Made by a program: the position numbers and the translations under genes. The notes below the pieces were generated by a model. That model was not told the DNA's origin. It saw only the letters and a program-made list of their open reading frames with translations, and ran no database searches. Positions 13,650 to 25,400 of a DNA stretch of 64,000 nucleotides are shown here, piece by piece; positions within the stretch are counted from its first letter, which is position 1; every line of letters begins with the position of its first letter. This DNA is from Casuarius casuarius. Its lineage: Eukaryota > Chordata > Aves > Casuariiformes > Casuariidae. The DNA lies in the NCBI GenBank assembly GCA_003342895.1, contig PTFA01000278.1, positions 711,420 to 775,419 on the forward strand. The letters are read 5' to 3'.

Positions 13650-14870
13650 TAACTTATGCCCACCCCTGCAGAGCTCAGTAATGCCAACTCCAGAAGTCAT
13701 TTGGACTGTAGTGAGCAGAAGCTCAAGCACAGAGACGCAGTCCAGTTTGTTGTATTTTTCTGTATCTTATCACCAAGAATGAGTTTCTTTGACAATTGTT
13801 CTGTCTGCCTTTACTATTTCCTCTCTTCCCATGTTATTTGCTCTCCTGGTTGGGTATAGACATATCCCATTTCAATACATCTTTCTACTCCCTGTGAGGT
13901 CAAGATATACAAAAGGACCATTTGGTGCAAAAAATAGTCACCTGCTTCTTAATTAGAAGACCAACTGTCCAAACAAAAGAATGAATTGCATGCCTGGCTT
14001 ANTGTGATAGAGTGAAAGAAAGCCTCAAATTACATGATTTACAAAGAAGATGACACCTCTGTTAGAGCAGCATGTAATCAGGAGATGACAAGGTCAGATT
14101 TCTGCACAAAGATGGAAATTTGGGTTTCTTTTTTTTCTTCTACTTTTCTATATCTTTATGGATTACTCAAAGCCCAAATATCTAAGACTATGTATGTTTT
14201 CAAAAAACAGAAGTAAAGTAGCTTGTTCCAAACAGCTACAGAAACAAGCCCTTCATGAGCTTTACTTCTACCTTAGTTACTGCCAGACTTTACATTTCAC
14301 ACAGATAGTTTTACAATCCATAATTACAATGGGAACATGAAAAGACTGGAACTTGACTTGGCCAAAAATTGAGTGCAGGCAGTTCTTACTGCCTACGGTG
14401 ATGCAGGGGAGAGGGAGGGATGTTAGATGGGTGTATTTTAAAGCTGATGTTGGAATACTTTTGAAGAGTAGAATAATTTTTATGCCAAGGCCCCCCCCAA
14501 AAAAATTAAAGTGAAGATTTTTAGCTAAAACAGATTGCATTTATATGCAGAGTCTTAATGCTAATGAAAACCTGTGTTGGGGAAAGGCAGTGTGCAACTT
14601 GGAGAAGTGACACACTCTTGTGCACTCAGGTACAATTTTAAACCAAGGTATTTCCATGTGACTCGGGATGTGCAGAGCTAATGCTCTNTCTTTAATGATT
14701 TGCTCCAGTCCAGAGGTGCATAAATAATAAGAAAGCAGCCAGCACAAGATGTTGCTGCCTGAGGCTACATACCTGGTATGTATATACATCAGGATTCAGT
14801 AGCTTTCCCCACTCCCNGACTTATGCAGCAGAGTCTGAATAAGTCCTGGCTCCCTGGGGTCACTTCTGGA

Positions 14871-14922
14871 GTCTTTGCACAGGCAAAACTATCATTCACT
14901 TCAGAGAGTGCTTTGCTGGGGG
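14871..14922. repeat. Palindromic archosaur-type repeat relic
   Basis: TCTTTGCACAGGCAAAACTA followed by TCATTCACTTCAGAGAGTGC and TTTGCTGG follows the common palindrome CTTGCACAGGCAAAACTCCCATTGACTTCAATGGGAGTTTTGCCTG. The left arm CAGGCAAAACT and the decayed right arm AGTGCTTTGCTGG are still partly complementary. A second related string, GAAGGTATTTAAGCC, lies about 60 bases further on. Confidence 0.6.
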
Positions 14923-15342
14923 CTCCTCAGCACCAAGAGCTTTGCTTTAGCAGGTACCAGACCTGGGCCGAGAAGGTATTTAAGCCTACACTTCCTGCTG
15001 GGTCAGGCCCTGTGTCTTATAGGCACAAGCCCTTTTTTATGGACTCTTGCAAAGACGCATGACAGGGCCCACAGGCAAACTCCCACNACTAGNTCNAGCT
15101 TCCAGGTCATCTTTTGACAGNAGTCAGGGCCTCCCCAGAGCAGAGACACAATGTACAAGGCTATGCATGCACAGCATGTGTCTTAAGAGAAAAGTAATAA
15201 TAAACTGCAAATTCAGGAAAAGGCAGAAGGAACCCATCTGGGGAGATCTGCGCCACTGCATCCTATTTGCAAGGAGGGAAGCGGTCTGTTGAGCAGCTGC
15301 TCTCAGACCACGCCAGTGTCTGGTTCAAACATCTCATCCTTG

Positions 15343-15392
15343 TGGACCAAAATCTTTACTCAGGCTTTGCCCTGAGCACAGAATTTGCACCT
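15343..15392. repeat. Palindromic archosaur-type repeat relic, centre shortened
   Basis: GACCAAAATCTTTACTCAGG followed by CTTTGCCCTGAGCACAGAATTTGC resembles the two outer arms of the palindrome that runs CCAAATCCTTACTCAGGCAAAAC... to ...TGAGTAAGGACTGCAGGATTTGG. The inner arms CTCAGG (15359-15364) and CCTGAG (15371-15376) are exact reverse complements. The middle part appears deleted. Confidence 0.5.
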
Positions 15393-18147
15393 TGCTCCAA
15401 GTCCTTATCATGTGAGCAAGGAGATCTCCCACTTGCCCCAAACGGCTTGCTTAATACCCTCTGCACTGCAAAAGGGAGGAAGGAGCAGATTATGCTTGGA
15501 AAGTGAGGAGCAAAATTACTCCCAGGTAGTTTTGAACACTGCAGAAAANGCTTTGTTTATCTTTTGGAGAAGTNTATGTATAATTGCATGGAAATTCACT
15601 TGGCTATGCCCCGAATAAGTACTAATTCTTGACAGAAATCTTAATAAACTGTCTCCTGACAATTCTACTTAATACATTCCTTGTTATAAGTAACAATAAC
15701 ATATGTAACTTGTTTTGACACAATGAATATTTTAAACTGATTTGATTGAAAAGATGCATTAAGCTTTCAAAAATGAAAAATGTATGTTTCCCTCACTCTG
15801 GCAGACTTTTCAAGCTGAACATGAGCTAATACAGGTTGTGAAAGCTTCNTCTTGCTTCTCCCTGAACTTACAAGAATAAAGCAATTGGGATACAAAAAGC
15901 TCACACTACTCAGTCCCGAGCTCTGTTCGCAGATTGATACACATGCTGTTTATTAATTAAGCTAGCGCATTCTGAGCATTTGACAGTCCATTTTAATGAC
16001 AGAAAATGGGGTTTTGTTAAAGTATTACTGCTATCAGTACAGCTTAGGTGTAAGAGCTAACAGCACAGCTGGTGTTGTTTCACGAGATCTTAACAACTCA
16101 GTCTGTAAATTGAAAAACGTCGCATCACAGACAGCTACAAACTAGTGCATCTGTATCGACTACAATAGGACAATGTTTTCTGGTACCAGCTGAAGATTTC
16201 TGTGATCATAAAACAAGTTCTCAGCCAATGTGTTAATTCTCTTTTAACTAGGAAGACTGTCTCCTGTAGCTCCNTGCAGTAGATTGATAAAATAGCCAGG
16301 CTATGCATAGTGACTGCTTCTGAGATCCTTTGCAAGTTTTAACACGTCCCATGGTATCCATTTTTCAGAAACGCTACTTTGTTGTTACTGCAAAGCATCT
16401 AAAGATAAGCTTTAAAATATGAGACGAACGTACAGCACCGCTTCTCCTTGTGTATTTACAAGCAGCTCATTAGGGACAGAAGTTAATAGCTAAACCAATA
16501 AAGTGAAACCGACAGGAACCCCCTCCCATCTATAAGGTCAACCACTGCTAAATCATCTAAGGCCTTTTGGAGCAATTCTTAATGTGTTTGTAATTACAGC
16601 AGTCCATTACAGGCTTGATATTTAATAAAAAAACAGCAATCATCAAGTTAGAAGAAATGATGATCTCCATGTAACAGAGAGCCTTCACTTTCCGTTTGTA
16701 GTACACAACTGTTTTCCAGGAACTACAGAAAAACTGCAATCCTACCACTTACATTCATTGAGACTTTAAGCAGAAGGCTACTATATGAACATTTTCCTAT
16801 AAGAAAGAAAAGATAGTGATCCTACAGCAACAAAAAGCCAGAAATTTTGAACATATTCAATTTTTTTTTTTTTTAAAGGGCCTGACCCAGTTTCCACCTT
16901 ACTGCAACTTCTGCACATCTCAGATTTTTTTTCTGCCTCACACCCGCTTTTTGAGACACAGTAGGAAGCAANAGAAGAAACAGGCAGCACGACAGATTGA
17001 CATAAAAGTGGGGTCCTGCATTTTTAGGTACATTAAGTATCACTCCCTGGGAGACAAGGGAGGTCACTCCCTATTTCCTCCTTTCTCCCTACAATTCATC
17101 CTTTAATACAGCTTTCTCATTCAAAGATATCTTGTGGCCTTTTTTTGCACAGTATATCAAGTACCGCTNTGTAAGCAGCCACACCACGAACACATTAGAA
17201 GTGCGTGTGGTCACAGCACAGGGCAGAAGACTGAGGGGCTTGAACTCTGGTAGCAAAGGGGGCGCTGAAGCACCAAAGACAAGAAAACCCTCCGACACTG
17301 CTAAGTTGCTTCAACCTACCTGAGTGGAGGTGACTATGCCGGCTAAGCTGGAGAGGATAAGAAGCGATACGAAAAACCATGCAAGACAAACTATGAAAGG
17401 AAGCAAAAATAGGCCAGGCACAACATGAGCAAGTGTGAGAAGCGTGAGAACATTGATTGTGAACAGTGAGACCATCCATAGGTCATGAAAATATCACCAA
17501 CACTTTCAGACTAGTGGTGCAGGAGAGCACTTGCGCTCTCACAGGTATTCAAAAAAAACTAAACCTTCATCCAGACAGCTATGTGTCAAACTACAGGACC
17601 GGACTGGTTTTTAAGGTTAAGACTTCACATCTCTATTGCATCCTCTGCTCACAGAGGAGTTCACTAATATCACCAGTTCTAAACATGAAAACATCCCAAG
17701 TGTCCCAGAACCAAGAAGTTTTATGAAGTGTCAAGTGCCAGGTTATTTTCATTTGGTTCCTCAGTTTTAAGCTCTCTCCCAGCTTCCCATTACAACTGCT
17801 TTTGTTTCTTCAAATGAAGAGTCAGATTCACAGGCACTTGGGGCACTGANAAGAGCAAATATCACAAAATTCAAAGTAAAGTTGCAAGCATTTGTAGCTC
17901 TGAGTGCTCATCTCAGAAGTATATCACTAGGATAACAAGCAAGATCTCTGGTATAGAGTAAAAGGTGGCTATGCAACTCACTATGCATGAATGTTTACAT
18001 CTCCCCAGTGCTCATACATACACATTTGACTGTAGGTGAACCATCACACACACTTGCAAGTATTTATACACACACATAAAATGAGTTTATGCATCCATTA
18101 TGCTATTTTTGCTATTCAAGAGGTGTACACTCTCACTTTGGATATTT
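15393..18147. other. Unique DNA including an enhancer-like block
   Basis: No coding region was recognised. The candidate regulatory block at 15940-16330 is followed by similar sequence with intact CpGs to about 16560 (GAGACGAACG, CAGCACCGCTTC). A 14-base T-run lies at 16861. Confidence 0.7.
15940..16330. promoter_or_regulatory. Possible conserved non-coding (enhancer-like) block
   Basis: This block is free of recognisable repeats and mixes AT-rich homeodomain-type sites (TTTATTAATTAAGC near 15950, TTTTAATGACAG near 15990) with intact CpGs in AT-rich surroundings (CTAGCGCA, AAACGTCGCATC). Such a mix is common in vertebrate developmental enhancers. This is inference from texture only; no conservation was measured. 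Confidence 0.25.
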
Positions 18148-18240
18148 GTCCCACAGTGACNTGGCCAGGGTCACCTAGGAAATGCATGGCTGTGTAGAAA
18201 GAGAAATCAGGTATCTGGGCTGAAATACCAGAAAAAGCTC
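18148..18240 (-). mobile_element. MIR-like SINE relic, head half
   Basis: GTCCCACAGTGAC-TGGCCAG followed by GGTCACCTAGGAAATGCATG, GGCTGTGTAGAAAGAGAAAT and CAGGTATCTG resembles the reverse complement of the tRNA-proximal half of amniote MIR elements. The usual form is AAGTGACTTGCCCAGGGTCAC, then CAGGAAATCTGTGGCAGAGC, GGGAATTGAACCCAGGTCTC. Only this half is recognisable. Orientation is minus. A short chance open frame overlaps it. Confidence 0.55.
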
Positions 18241-19168
18241 TTTTCTCCCCTCCTATCCTTGGACAGGGAGTTCTACTTATTACTTTATACCAGACTGACA
18301 TTTTCACCAGCTAATTCAACTCCTTACCTTGGCAGAAAAACAATTTCCTGCCTTGAGAAAAGTGATTAGGGACTCTTTCACTTAGTGGTATTGGTGACAC
18401 TAGACTATTAAAGTCAGCCAGAACATGTAACCTCACATTTAAAATCATGCATAATCAGCCACAGTACAATGAAAGAGACCATCGTGTAGAAATAGCTGTT
18501 TTTCTATGAAAACACCTTAAAATAAACAAACATACTTATTTTTAATGAGTTTAAAATAAAAATGTGGGTCTGCTTTTATGTTTTACCTCATTTATTTATA
18601 TCTTGCGATGTATGTAGGTTGAATCCTAAGAAACAGTCTCTTGCTTTCATTGTTTCNGTGATGTCTTGTTAATAGCAACTCCCATATACTACCAGTAATC
18701 ATGATAAATTGACACATTAAAGAATGCTGCTGGGGTAATTTTAACAAGTGGCTTNNTTTTNCCTTGCAAAAATAACACACCTGAAGGGGGAAAGAAATGA
18801 CTTAATTTTTGAAATAGCAGATGCCCTCTATTTTTTTCACACCAGTGAGCAGAGGAAACCCATCACCAAGGACTAATTGTTGTTTTAAAATGAAGCTCTC
18901 TATACAGAAGGGCAAAAATACAGAGCTCTCCCAGGAGCACTGAGTCCCTGGTATGGATCATGCCATGTGCAATGGATCTGGGGCCACAGGTAACACTGAA
19001 ACCAGGCTTATCCAGGCAGGATTTTTTTTTCCCTGTCTTATGCTTTGTATTTTTGTAGAGGTGAAGGGCTTTCAAAAATTATCATTTCTTTCTGGATTTG
19101 AGCAGATAGAGGTGCCGCCTTGCTTGAAAGCTAGGGTACGTGATCCAGAAGGCAAAAGAGTCCTTGCT

Positions 19169-19192
19169 CAAACAAAAACAAAACAAACAAAA
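19169..19192. repeat. A-rich simple repeat (CAAA/CAAAA-type)
   Basis: Repeated CAAA and CAAAAA units over about 24 bases. No retrotransposon body is recognisable next to it. Confidence 0.85.
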
Positions 19193-19379
19193 TAGCCTGT
19201 CCACGCATGCCACAGTAGTAGTTACTCCCCAGACAATAATAAAATCCTGATAAAAAGTTACAAGTTCACCGGAGTCAAGCCTATTGTCTAAAAATGTCTA
19301 CTTTATTAAGAAATAATCAGCTGTCATTCCAGCACCCTAAAGAAAGCTTCTGTGGGATCTATTGCACGGGGCTCAAATA

Positions 19380-19470
19380 CACGAATTATCTGTAGAAGAT
19401 AGAGAGGAGCAGAGAGGCTCACAGGCTTAGTTTCCAAGGTTACTCAGGAGGCCCTGTTAGACTGCATCTT
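19380..19470 (-). mobile_element. Possible MIR-like SINE relic
   Basis: AATTATCTGTAGAAGATAGA, GAGGAGCAGAGAGGCTCACA and TAGTTTCCAAGGTTACTCAG follow the order of the reverse-complemented MIR core (ATTATCCC...CAGATGAGGAAACTGAGGCACAGAGAGG then CTTGCCCAAGGTCACACAG). The match is patchy and an alignment could reject it. Confidence 0.38.
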
Positions 19471-22386
19471 CCCCCTTCACCTTCCCCATATCCCTTCACC
19501 TCTCCTAGGGACGCAACACAGGCCAGAGGTAGCTGCTTGTGTTAAAAGGATAATGGCCTCCATAAGATTTCTTTTTGGAAGACCGTTTGAAAATTTGGGA
19601 TGGACCACACACCTTCTCCAGTGTGCTTGATTCTTGATTTCCTCCCCCATCCCCTAAACTTCTTTTAGAGAATTTGGAGGGACTTGGTCCTTTCTTTTTC
19701 CTCTTAACCCCTCTAGTTAATGATCAGATTTTTCTCAGTAATAGAAAATAGATTCCATCAGTTCTAAAGGGTAAATATTAAGATCTCTTTGGAACAATAC
19801 AGTCTTTTCCTGCTCTCATTCAGCAATATTTTTGGTTGGAGCCCTTTTTAAATTTGGAGTGATTCCAGGATCCAAACGGGAAAGTTGCCTTTCGTAATCC
19901 TGTGGCAGGGAGAATAAAGAAACTATTGAATGGGGGCCGATAGAAGCAGATATGATTCTTACTTCTAAGACTAGAGACNTACTTATATTTGGAGAGCTGT
20001 CTTTATTTTTTCAACGCTCTAATAGACTCTGCCTTTGAACAATATCAGCATATGTGTCATTTTATCAACTAAAAAAAATTCCCTCCTTAAAAGTTTCCCC
20101 ATATCCCAATGGAGTGGTAATTCTCCAGATTACCCTGTAAGTACTGAAGTAAGTACTTATCATTACCTCAAAGAAAAGGCAGCTTCCAGGATCAAAGAAA
20201 AGAATTTTTAAAAGCTCTTCAAGCTATACATTGACCATATCTCCACAATCAAATGGGACAAACTATTGGACTGTAACTCAGTTGTGACAAATATACTATA
20301 TGTCCTTGTGAGAACAGTCAGTTCAGATGGAGCACAAGACATCAATTATTTTCTGAGGAAAGTTTAAAGNATCAGAAGTAAAAACAAAGTGATATTCTGG
20401 TTAAAACATACCCCACATTCAAAGACAGCTGCAATGTTTTGAGGATNAATATTCTACTCATGATCCTTTATGTGCTTTAAAGGTCACCAAAGTACTTGTG
20501 GGATAAGAACTTTTAGAGAAGTCTCTTTCCTTGAGGACTTAAAAAGAAAAGTTGCCTGCAGATTTGGGCAAAAAGAGAACATGGCTGGAGAGCATTTTCT
20601 ACTGCATGGAAAAAAAAGCTTTGGATATTATACCGTTGTAAGTTTTATCCAGTGAAGTGCAGTTGTTTTGATTAAACAGAAAGTAAACAAAGTACGCTAT
20701 TCTTTTAGATTTTTATAGAGCACGATTTCGAACATAAATCTTGCAGATGAAAGGGCTGATATTTTCAGGATGGTCTCAGTATAAAATCTTTCTGAAGTGT
20801 TTTTGGATCAGACATGTCTTCATATGCATACACATTACTTCGCAAGATATCTAGTTCAGTCAAGATCAATTTGCTATGCTGCTCAATGAAAGACCTGTCT
20901 CCTATAAAAAATGCCATCTAAAATAAAGAAATTATATCACTTTAGTACAACATGCAAAAATGTGCACCTTTAATAAAAACCTTATCTTTCCAAAACTAAA
21001 ATGAAGCCACTGAAATGAGGCAAGTATGAACAAAACAGTAAGTCTAATTCATTTTAAATGGTCTCATAGAAAGATTCTTCCCAACTAACAACTGTCTAAA
21101 GGCCACACTCTGGGCCTTCATGTGTCACCATTTCTTCCCTCAGAATCCACCATTTTCTACAAAATCACAAGCTTTTTTTTATTATTAAAACAGAACCCAA
21201 CAGAACCCATCTATCTTCTCTCTCTTTGGAGAGAGAAAAAAAGAAAAAATATCACTACTGCAACAACAACTGTTCAGACCTTTCCAACTACTGCAAGATA
21301 CACCAGTTCCTCCGCACCACTTTTCTAACCCCTTCTGTGCATCCTTTTAAGTTATTGTTAATAAGATTAGTTTAGAGAGAAGATATCCACACCCAGGATA
21401 GCATATTTCTTGGTATGAGGTTTGGTACAGCAAGTTATAAAGATAAGACTTTGACATAGTAGACAGAGTCAACTTTGTAGCACTCAGGGTCAGACTTCAC
21501 GAGAACAAGTGCTCAGGCACACCACAGTAGACTTAGAAACAAACAAGCAAAACCACAGCTCTGGAAAGCTGCAAATTAGCTAGTTCCTCCAGGCAAGTCA
21601 TGATCAATTTTTTTTTTCTTTTTTAATTTAAAAGAGGAAAATAAAGTTCCAGCCTGGGTGAAAGTCCTGTAATGAAGTGACTTATTATTGGCAACCAAAC
21701 AAAAGCAGTGTTTATAATGTTATGTGTCAGGCAGTTTTTTCAGAGATTATTCAACATGTTTAGTCTTATGCTAATGTTCGAAGAGGAAGTGGCACCATCA
21801 AATAAGACAAACATGTTCATAGTAAGGGGAGAAGACACAATGGAAAAATAGCAGAAGAGGCAGGCCACTTACAGACATTGATGAAACTGGTTACATGCAA
21901 GAGCATTTGAAAAGTTGCAAAATTATATATACATATTAATGTCAGGAACCATGTGAGAAATCTCTGCAAAGCCCTATTTAATTTAAAGTACACACAAATT
22001 TCTTCCAAGCAAAGAAACAACATGCAGTATTTGGTGCCATGAATTGGTTTTATTTACCTGGGTGGGCTCGGGCTGTATGTGGCCACTATGTTAAGTGTTA
22101 CTCTGAGGCAGAGTAATATTAAGGTGGAATTAACAAGTTTCCCAGGGTATGCTCAAAATCTAAGCCAGAGCTGCCTTGTAGTTGACAGTCAATTTTTCTA
22201 AGAATAAATCACTCGTACCCAGAGAGCAAGTAAAAGGCACAGCAGCAATTCCTTCAGCTGACTCTGTTGTCAACTTTCTACAGTGGGAGCTTGTTTTGCA
22301 AAATACCTAANCTGTGGAAAAATAAGGAATTAAACCAAACATGCTTAATTCATTGTGCTCAGCCCTACAAGATCTCCAAGCACNAG

Positions 22387-22432
22387 CAAATCCCACTGAA
22401 GTCAGGGAGTGCTTTGGATTGCATCTAGCACC
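22387..22432. repeat. Palindromic archosaur-type repeat relic
   Basis: AAATCCCACTGAAGTCAGGG followed by AGTGCTTTGGATTGCATCTA and GCACC resembles the half-element AATCCCATTGAAGTCAATGGGAGT...GCACC. The core has lost bases compared with the usual GAAGTCAATGGG. Confidence 0.45.
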
Positions 22433-25400
22433 TGCCTGCACACCACCTGCCCCCAGCAGTCCCTCTCTGTGCATGCCGCCAGCCAGGTCGATAAGCTTCA
22501 GGAAAGAAGTGGAGAAGAAAGCTAGCTTAGAGATGCTAAAATGAGAAGATGGCATGCAAACAAAAACACACTTGGAGTGAATGGAGATAAGGCAGAAAGA
22601 GCCCGGGCCTCACAATATTTTTCAGTAAATACTCCAGTTCTTAGATGCCAGTGAATGAGCTCCTTAAGGGCTCTTACATCGTCCTGAACAAACCTATTCC
22701 CTCTATTATCTTCTCTGACCCTGGATTTTAGGGCTGTGTTGTGCCATCCATAAAGATGATATCTCTACCTTGAGTCAGAATAACAAACTCCCAAATCTGT
22801 GAAGATCAAAAGCAAAATTTCCAGGACAGGGAATGCCATGAGTTCTGATGGACTGTATTGAACAGAGCAAAAAAAACAGCCAGCCTTTCCCTTTAGACAG
22901 TTTAAACACTTACAGGGCCAGATAACAAAAACTGACAGTCGTCAGCTAATTATAAGATGTTTCCACAAGTTGCATAAACACTGAATAATAGAAATGCAGA
23001 ACTTTGCCTATAGTAGAAATTTATCAGTTTCATGCAACTAGAAAAAAAGGTAGAGATTCTGCTTTTACATATCACACAGACTATCACAGACAAAAAAATA
23101 CACAAGACAATTATAACAGACTATGAAGAGCACAAGCCCTCCTCTTCACAAAGCAATTGCTCNGCTAGAGTTGTCTCACACTTTTCCTTGAAAGTGAAAT
23201 TGCACCCCGCTACAGGCCACATCTTCCTTCACCCAAGCTCTGAACAAGAGATATGAAATACATGCTTATTTGCTAGCTCAAAGCCCTGTCTTACTCTTAA
23301 CAAGACAGATACCTACATACTTTCTTGGTTCAATCTTGTTCCCCACTGGCTTCTGCAGGAATGGGAACAAACCAGTTTAAGTAAATAAGTAACCAGTCAC
23401 AAGTCAGAGAGGCACAACGTGTTTGCCTGTGTTGCTGTGGTTACACGGTCATGAAAATGAGATATACTAGAGCACCAAAAGATTACATCTTTTTAATAAA
23501 AANATATTTGAGTCATCATCCAGTTAGAGGTTTATTCTTTTCTAATTATAAGTCATTTTATAAGTTCTCTTGGGCTTTCAGAACATATTTCTTAAACACT
23601 AATGATCTGTAAACAACACTGCTCTGCAGGACTTGTTTCAAATATAGTGCTGGAAAAACATCTTCATTTTTAGCACATTACATATGTCAGGTACTTGCGT
23701 ACATGGTTAGAGAAAAGGTTACTAGCAACTAATATTTTGATGTAATCAGGTGCTGGAGATTTCCTTCTAATTTAGGTTGGTGTTTTGCGTTCTAAACAAA
23801 ACCTTTGCAATACTTCTTGAGACAGAGTTAAACACACCCAAAGGTTTTTCTCCTTGAAACAGGGACAGTCTCTGGGTGAAAATGATTCAGCCGAATTCAA
23901 TGCCCAGGAAAAAGCCCCTCTAAAGCAGCGTCACACTATCTAGCAAAGGGATGGTATATTTTCCAGGCAGATGTAGGCTGACAAGGCACAAGCTAACATT
24001 TTACTTAGCAATGAAACCCCCTTTCCCAGAGTGAGCCGTGGCCTGGGAAGGCCATGTACGTTCTGCGTTGTCTTCAGGAGGCTGCAGCAGAGCTGACCTG
24101 GTGTGAACCAAAAAGCAGGGAATAGGGCCCAAAGTCCACCTATTCTAGCTCTTTTCGAGCTGTGTCTCAATCAGAAGTCACGCTCCATACCTCTCCAAAA
24201 CACCTGCTGCACTTTGCTTGCGAGGTACAACATGCAGCCGAAGAGCTCCCTTACATCTTGCCCATTTGACCCGTCTTACCAGGGAATAGTCATCATCTAG
24301 GCAACTGAGAGTATTAAAGAAAACAGCTTGGTTTTCTGGGTAAAATCATTAGTTATATACATCATCACAAGCTACTCAGGCTCATAAAGTGAAAGGAAGC
24401 AGAACTGGTGTAGACTTTTACGCAGAGAGAAACATGGGATGGTGAGGATCAGTCTCAGATGGAGTAAAACGCCAACTGGAATAAAGCAAGGAAGCCCTTT
24501 GAGGGCAGCATTTACACCAAGTGCGGCAAAGGTCAGGTGCTGACTTCCCACTGGTGCCAAGCACATTTGCAAGTGGGGTTGCGTATGCCTCGCACACCTC
24601 GTAAGAGTGTCAGATGTGCATTGTTAAAAGCTTCATTATTATGCAGCGAGATGCACAGCATGGTTTTCTGATGATTCAGTTTATGAAGAGGTTCTGTGAG
24701 CTCTTCCNCTCCTGATAACAGCTCTCAGCTTTTCACCTTTCGTGTCAGGCTTAAAATAGAAATATCATCTGTCAGTTTTCACAGTGACAAAACCTACAGA
24801 TACATCCCTGATCTATCAGAAGTAATCTAAATGTGATTTTCTCCTCTCTCTCAGCATTGCAAACAAACTATTTTTATCTCCATCACCTCTCTTCTATTTT
24901 CCTCTTTTCCATAACGGCATCAGACTCAAAGGCAAAGTCAAATGTAACGTACACACTCAGTAGCAGCTTGTTTGAAGTTTGGTTAGTGAAATGGATTGAT
25001 TGACCTGGATTNATGTCTAGATTTGGAAGCAGCCAGAATGAAGCAAAACCAAAGTTGGTGGACTCTCAGTAAGGCTGACATACATTTTTTACTATCTTAT
25101 CCTGATGTAATGGGGCAGTGAAAAGCATTATTGTGTTTCACCATGTACTTATCATTGTTTCCAGCATCAAGCACCACAGCAAAACAATCAAGCGCTATCC
25201 TCTTTTACTAACAAGCTCACTTCATGTCCACATCATTACACGTGACTAGAACCCGTCAAATTATTTTCAAATAAGCTATCCAGCGAAGTCAGCCCTATTT
25301 TCNGGCCTGCTTTCCGCAAAGACGTTCACTATTCAAATATATTTATTCTTTCTCACAAACAACCTGGCAACCCACAGTCTACTAGCTCCTGGATGAGTCA

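Larger units (their letters stand above)
11751..14870. other. Mostly unique DNA between gap and palindromic relics
   Basis: Apart from the possible MIR relic at 13222 and the TA/CA tract at 13607, nothing recognisable is present. Ns cluster at 11803-11891 near the gap. Frames at 11793-12181 overlap on both strands and are chance. Confidence 0.7.
18241..22386. other. Unique AT-rich DNA
   Basis: Apart from the possible MIR-like relic at 19380 and the A-rich repeat at 19169, nothing recognisable is present. Frames are short. T-rich and A-rich runs occur near 21608 and 21235. Confidence 0.7.

Noticed and set aside
16861..16874. T-run considered as the tail of a reverse-oriented retrocopy
   Set aside because: No open or protein-like sequence lies on the expected side and no target duplication is visible.
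23865..23905. Possible palindromic relic (GGGTGAAAATGATTCAGCCG)
   Set aside because: The GAAGTCAATGG core is missing, leaving only a weak arm match.
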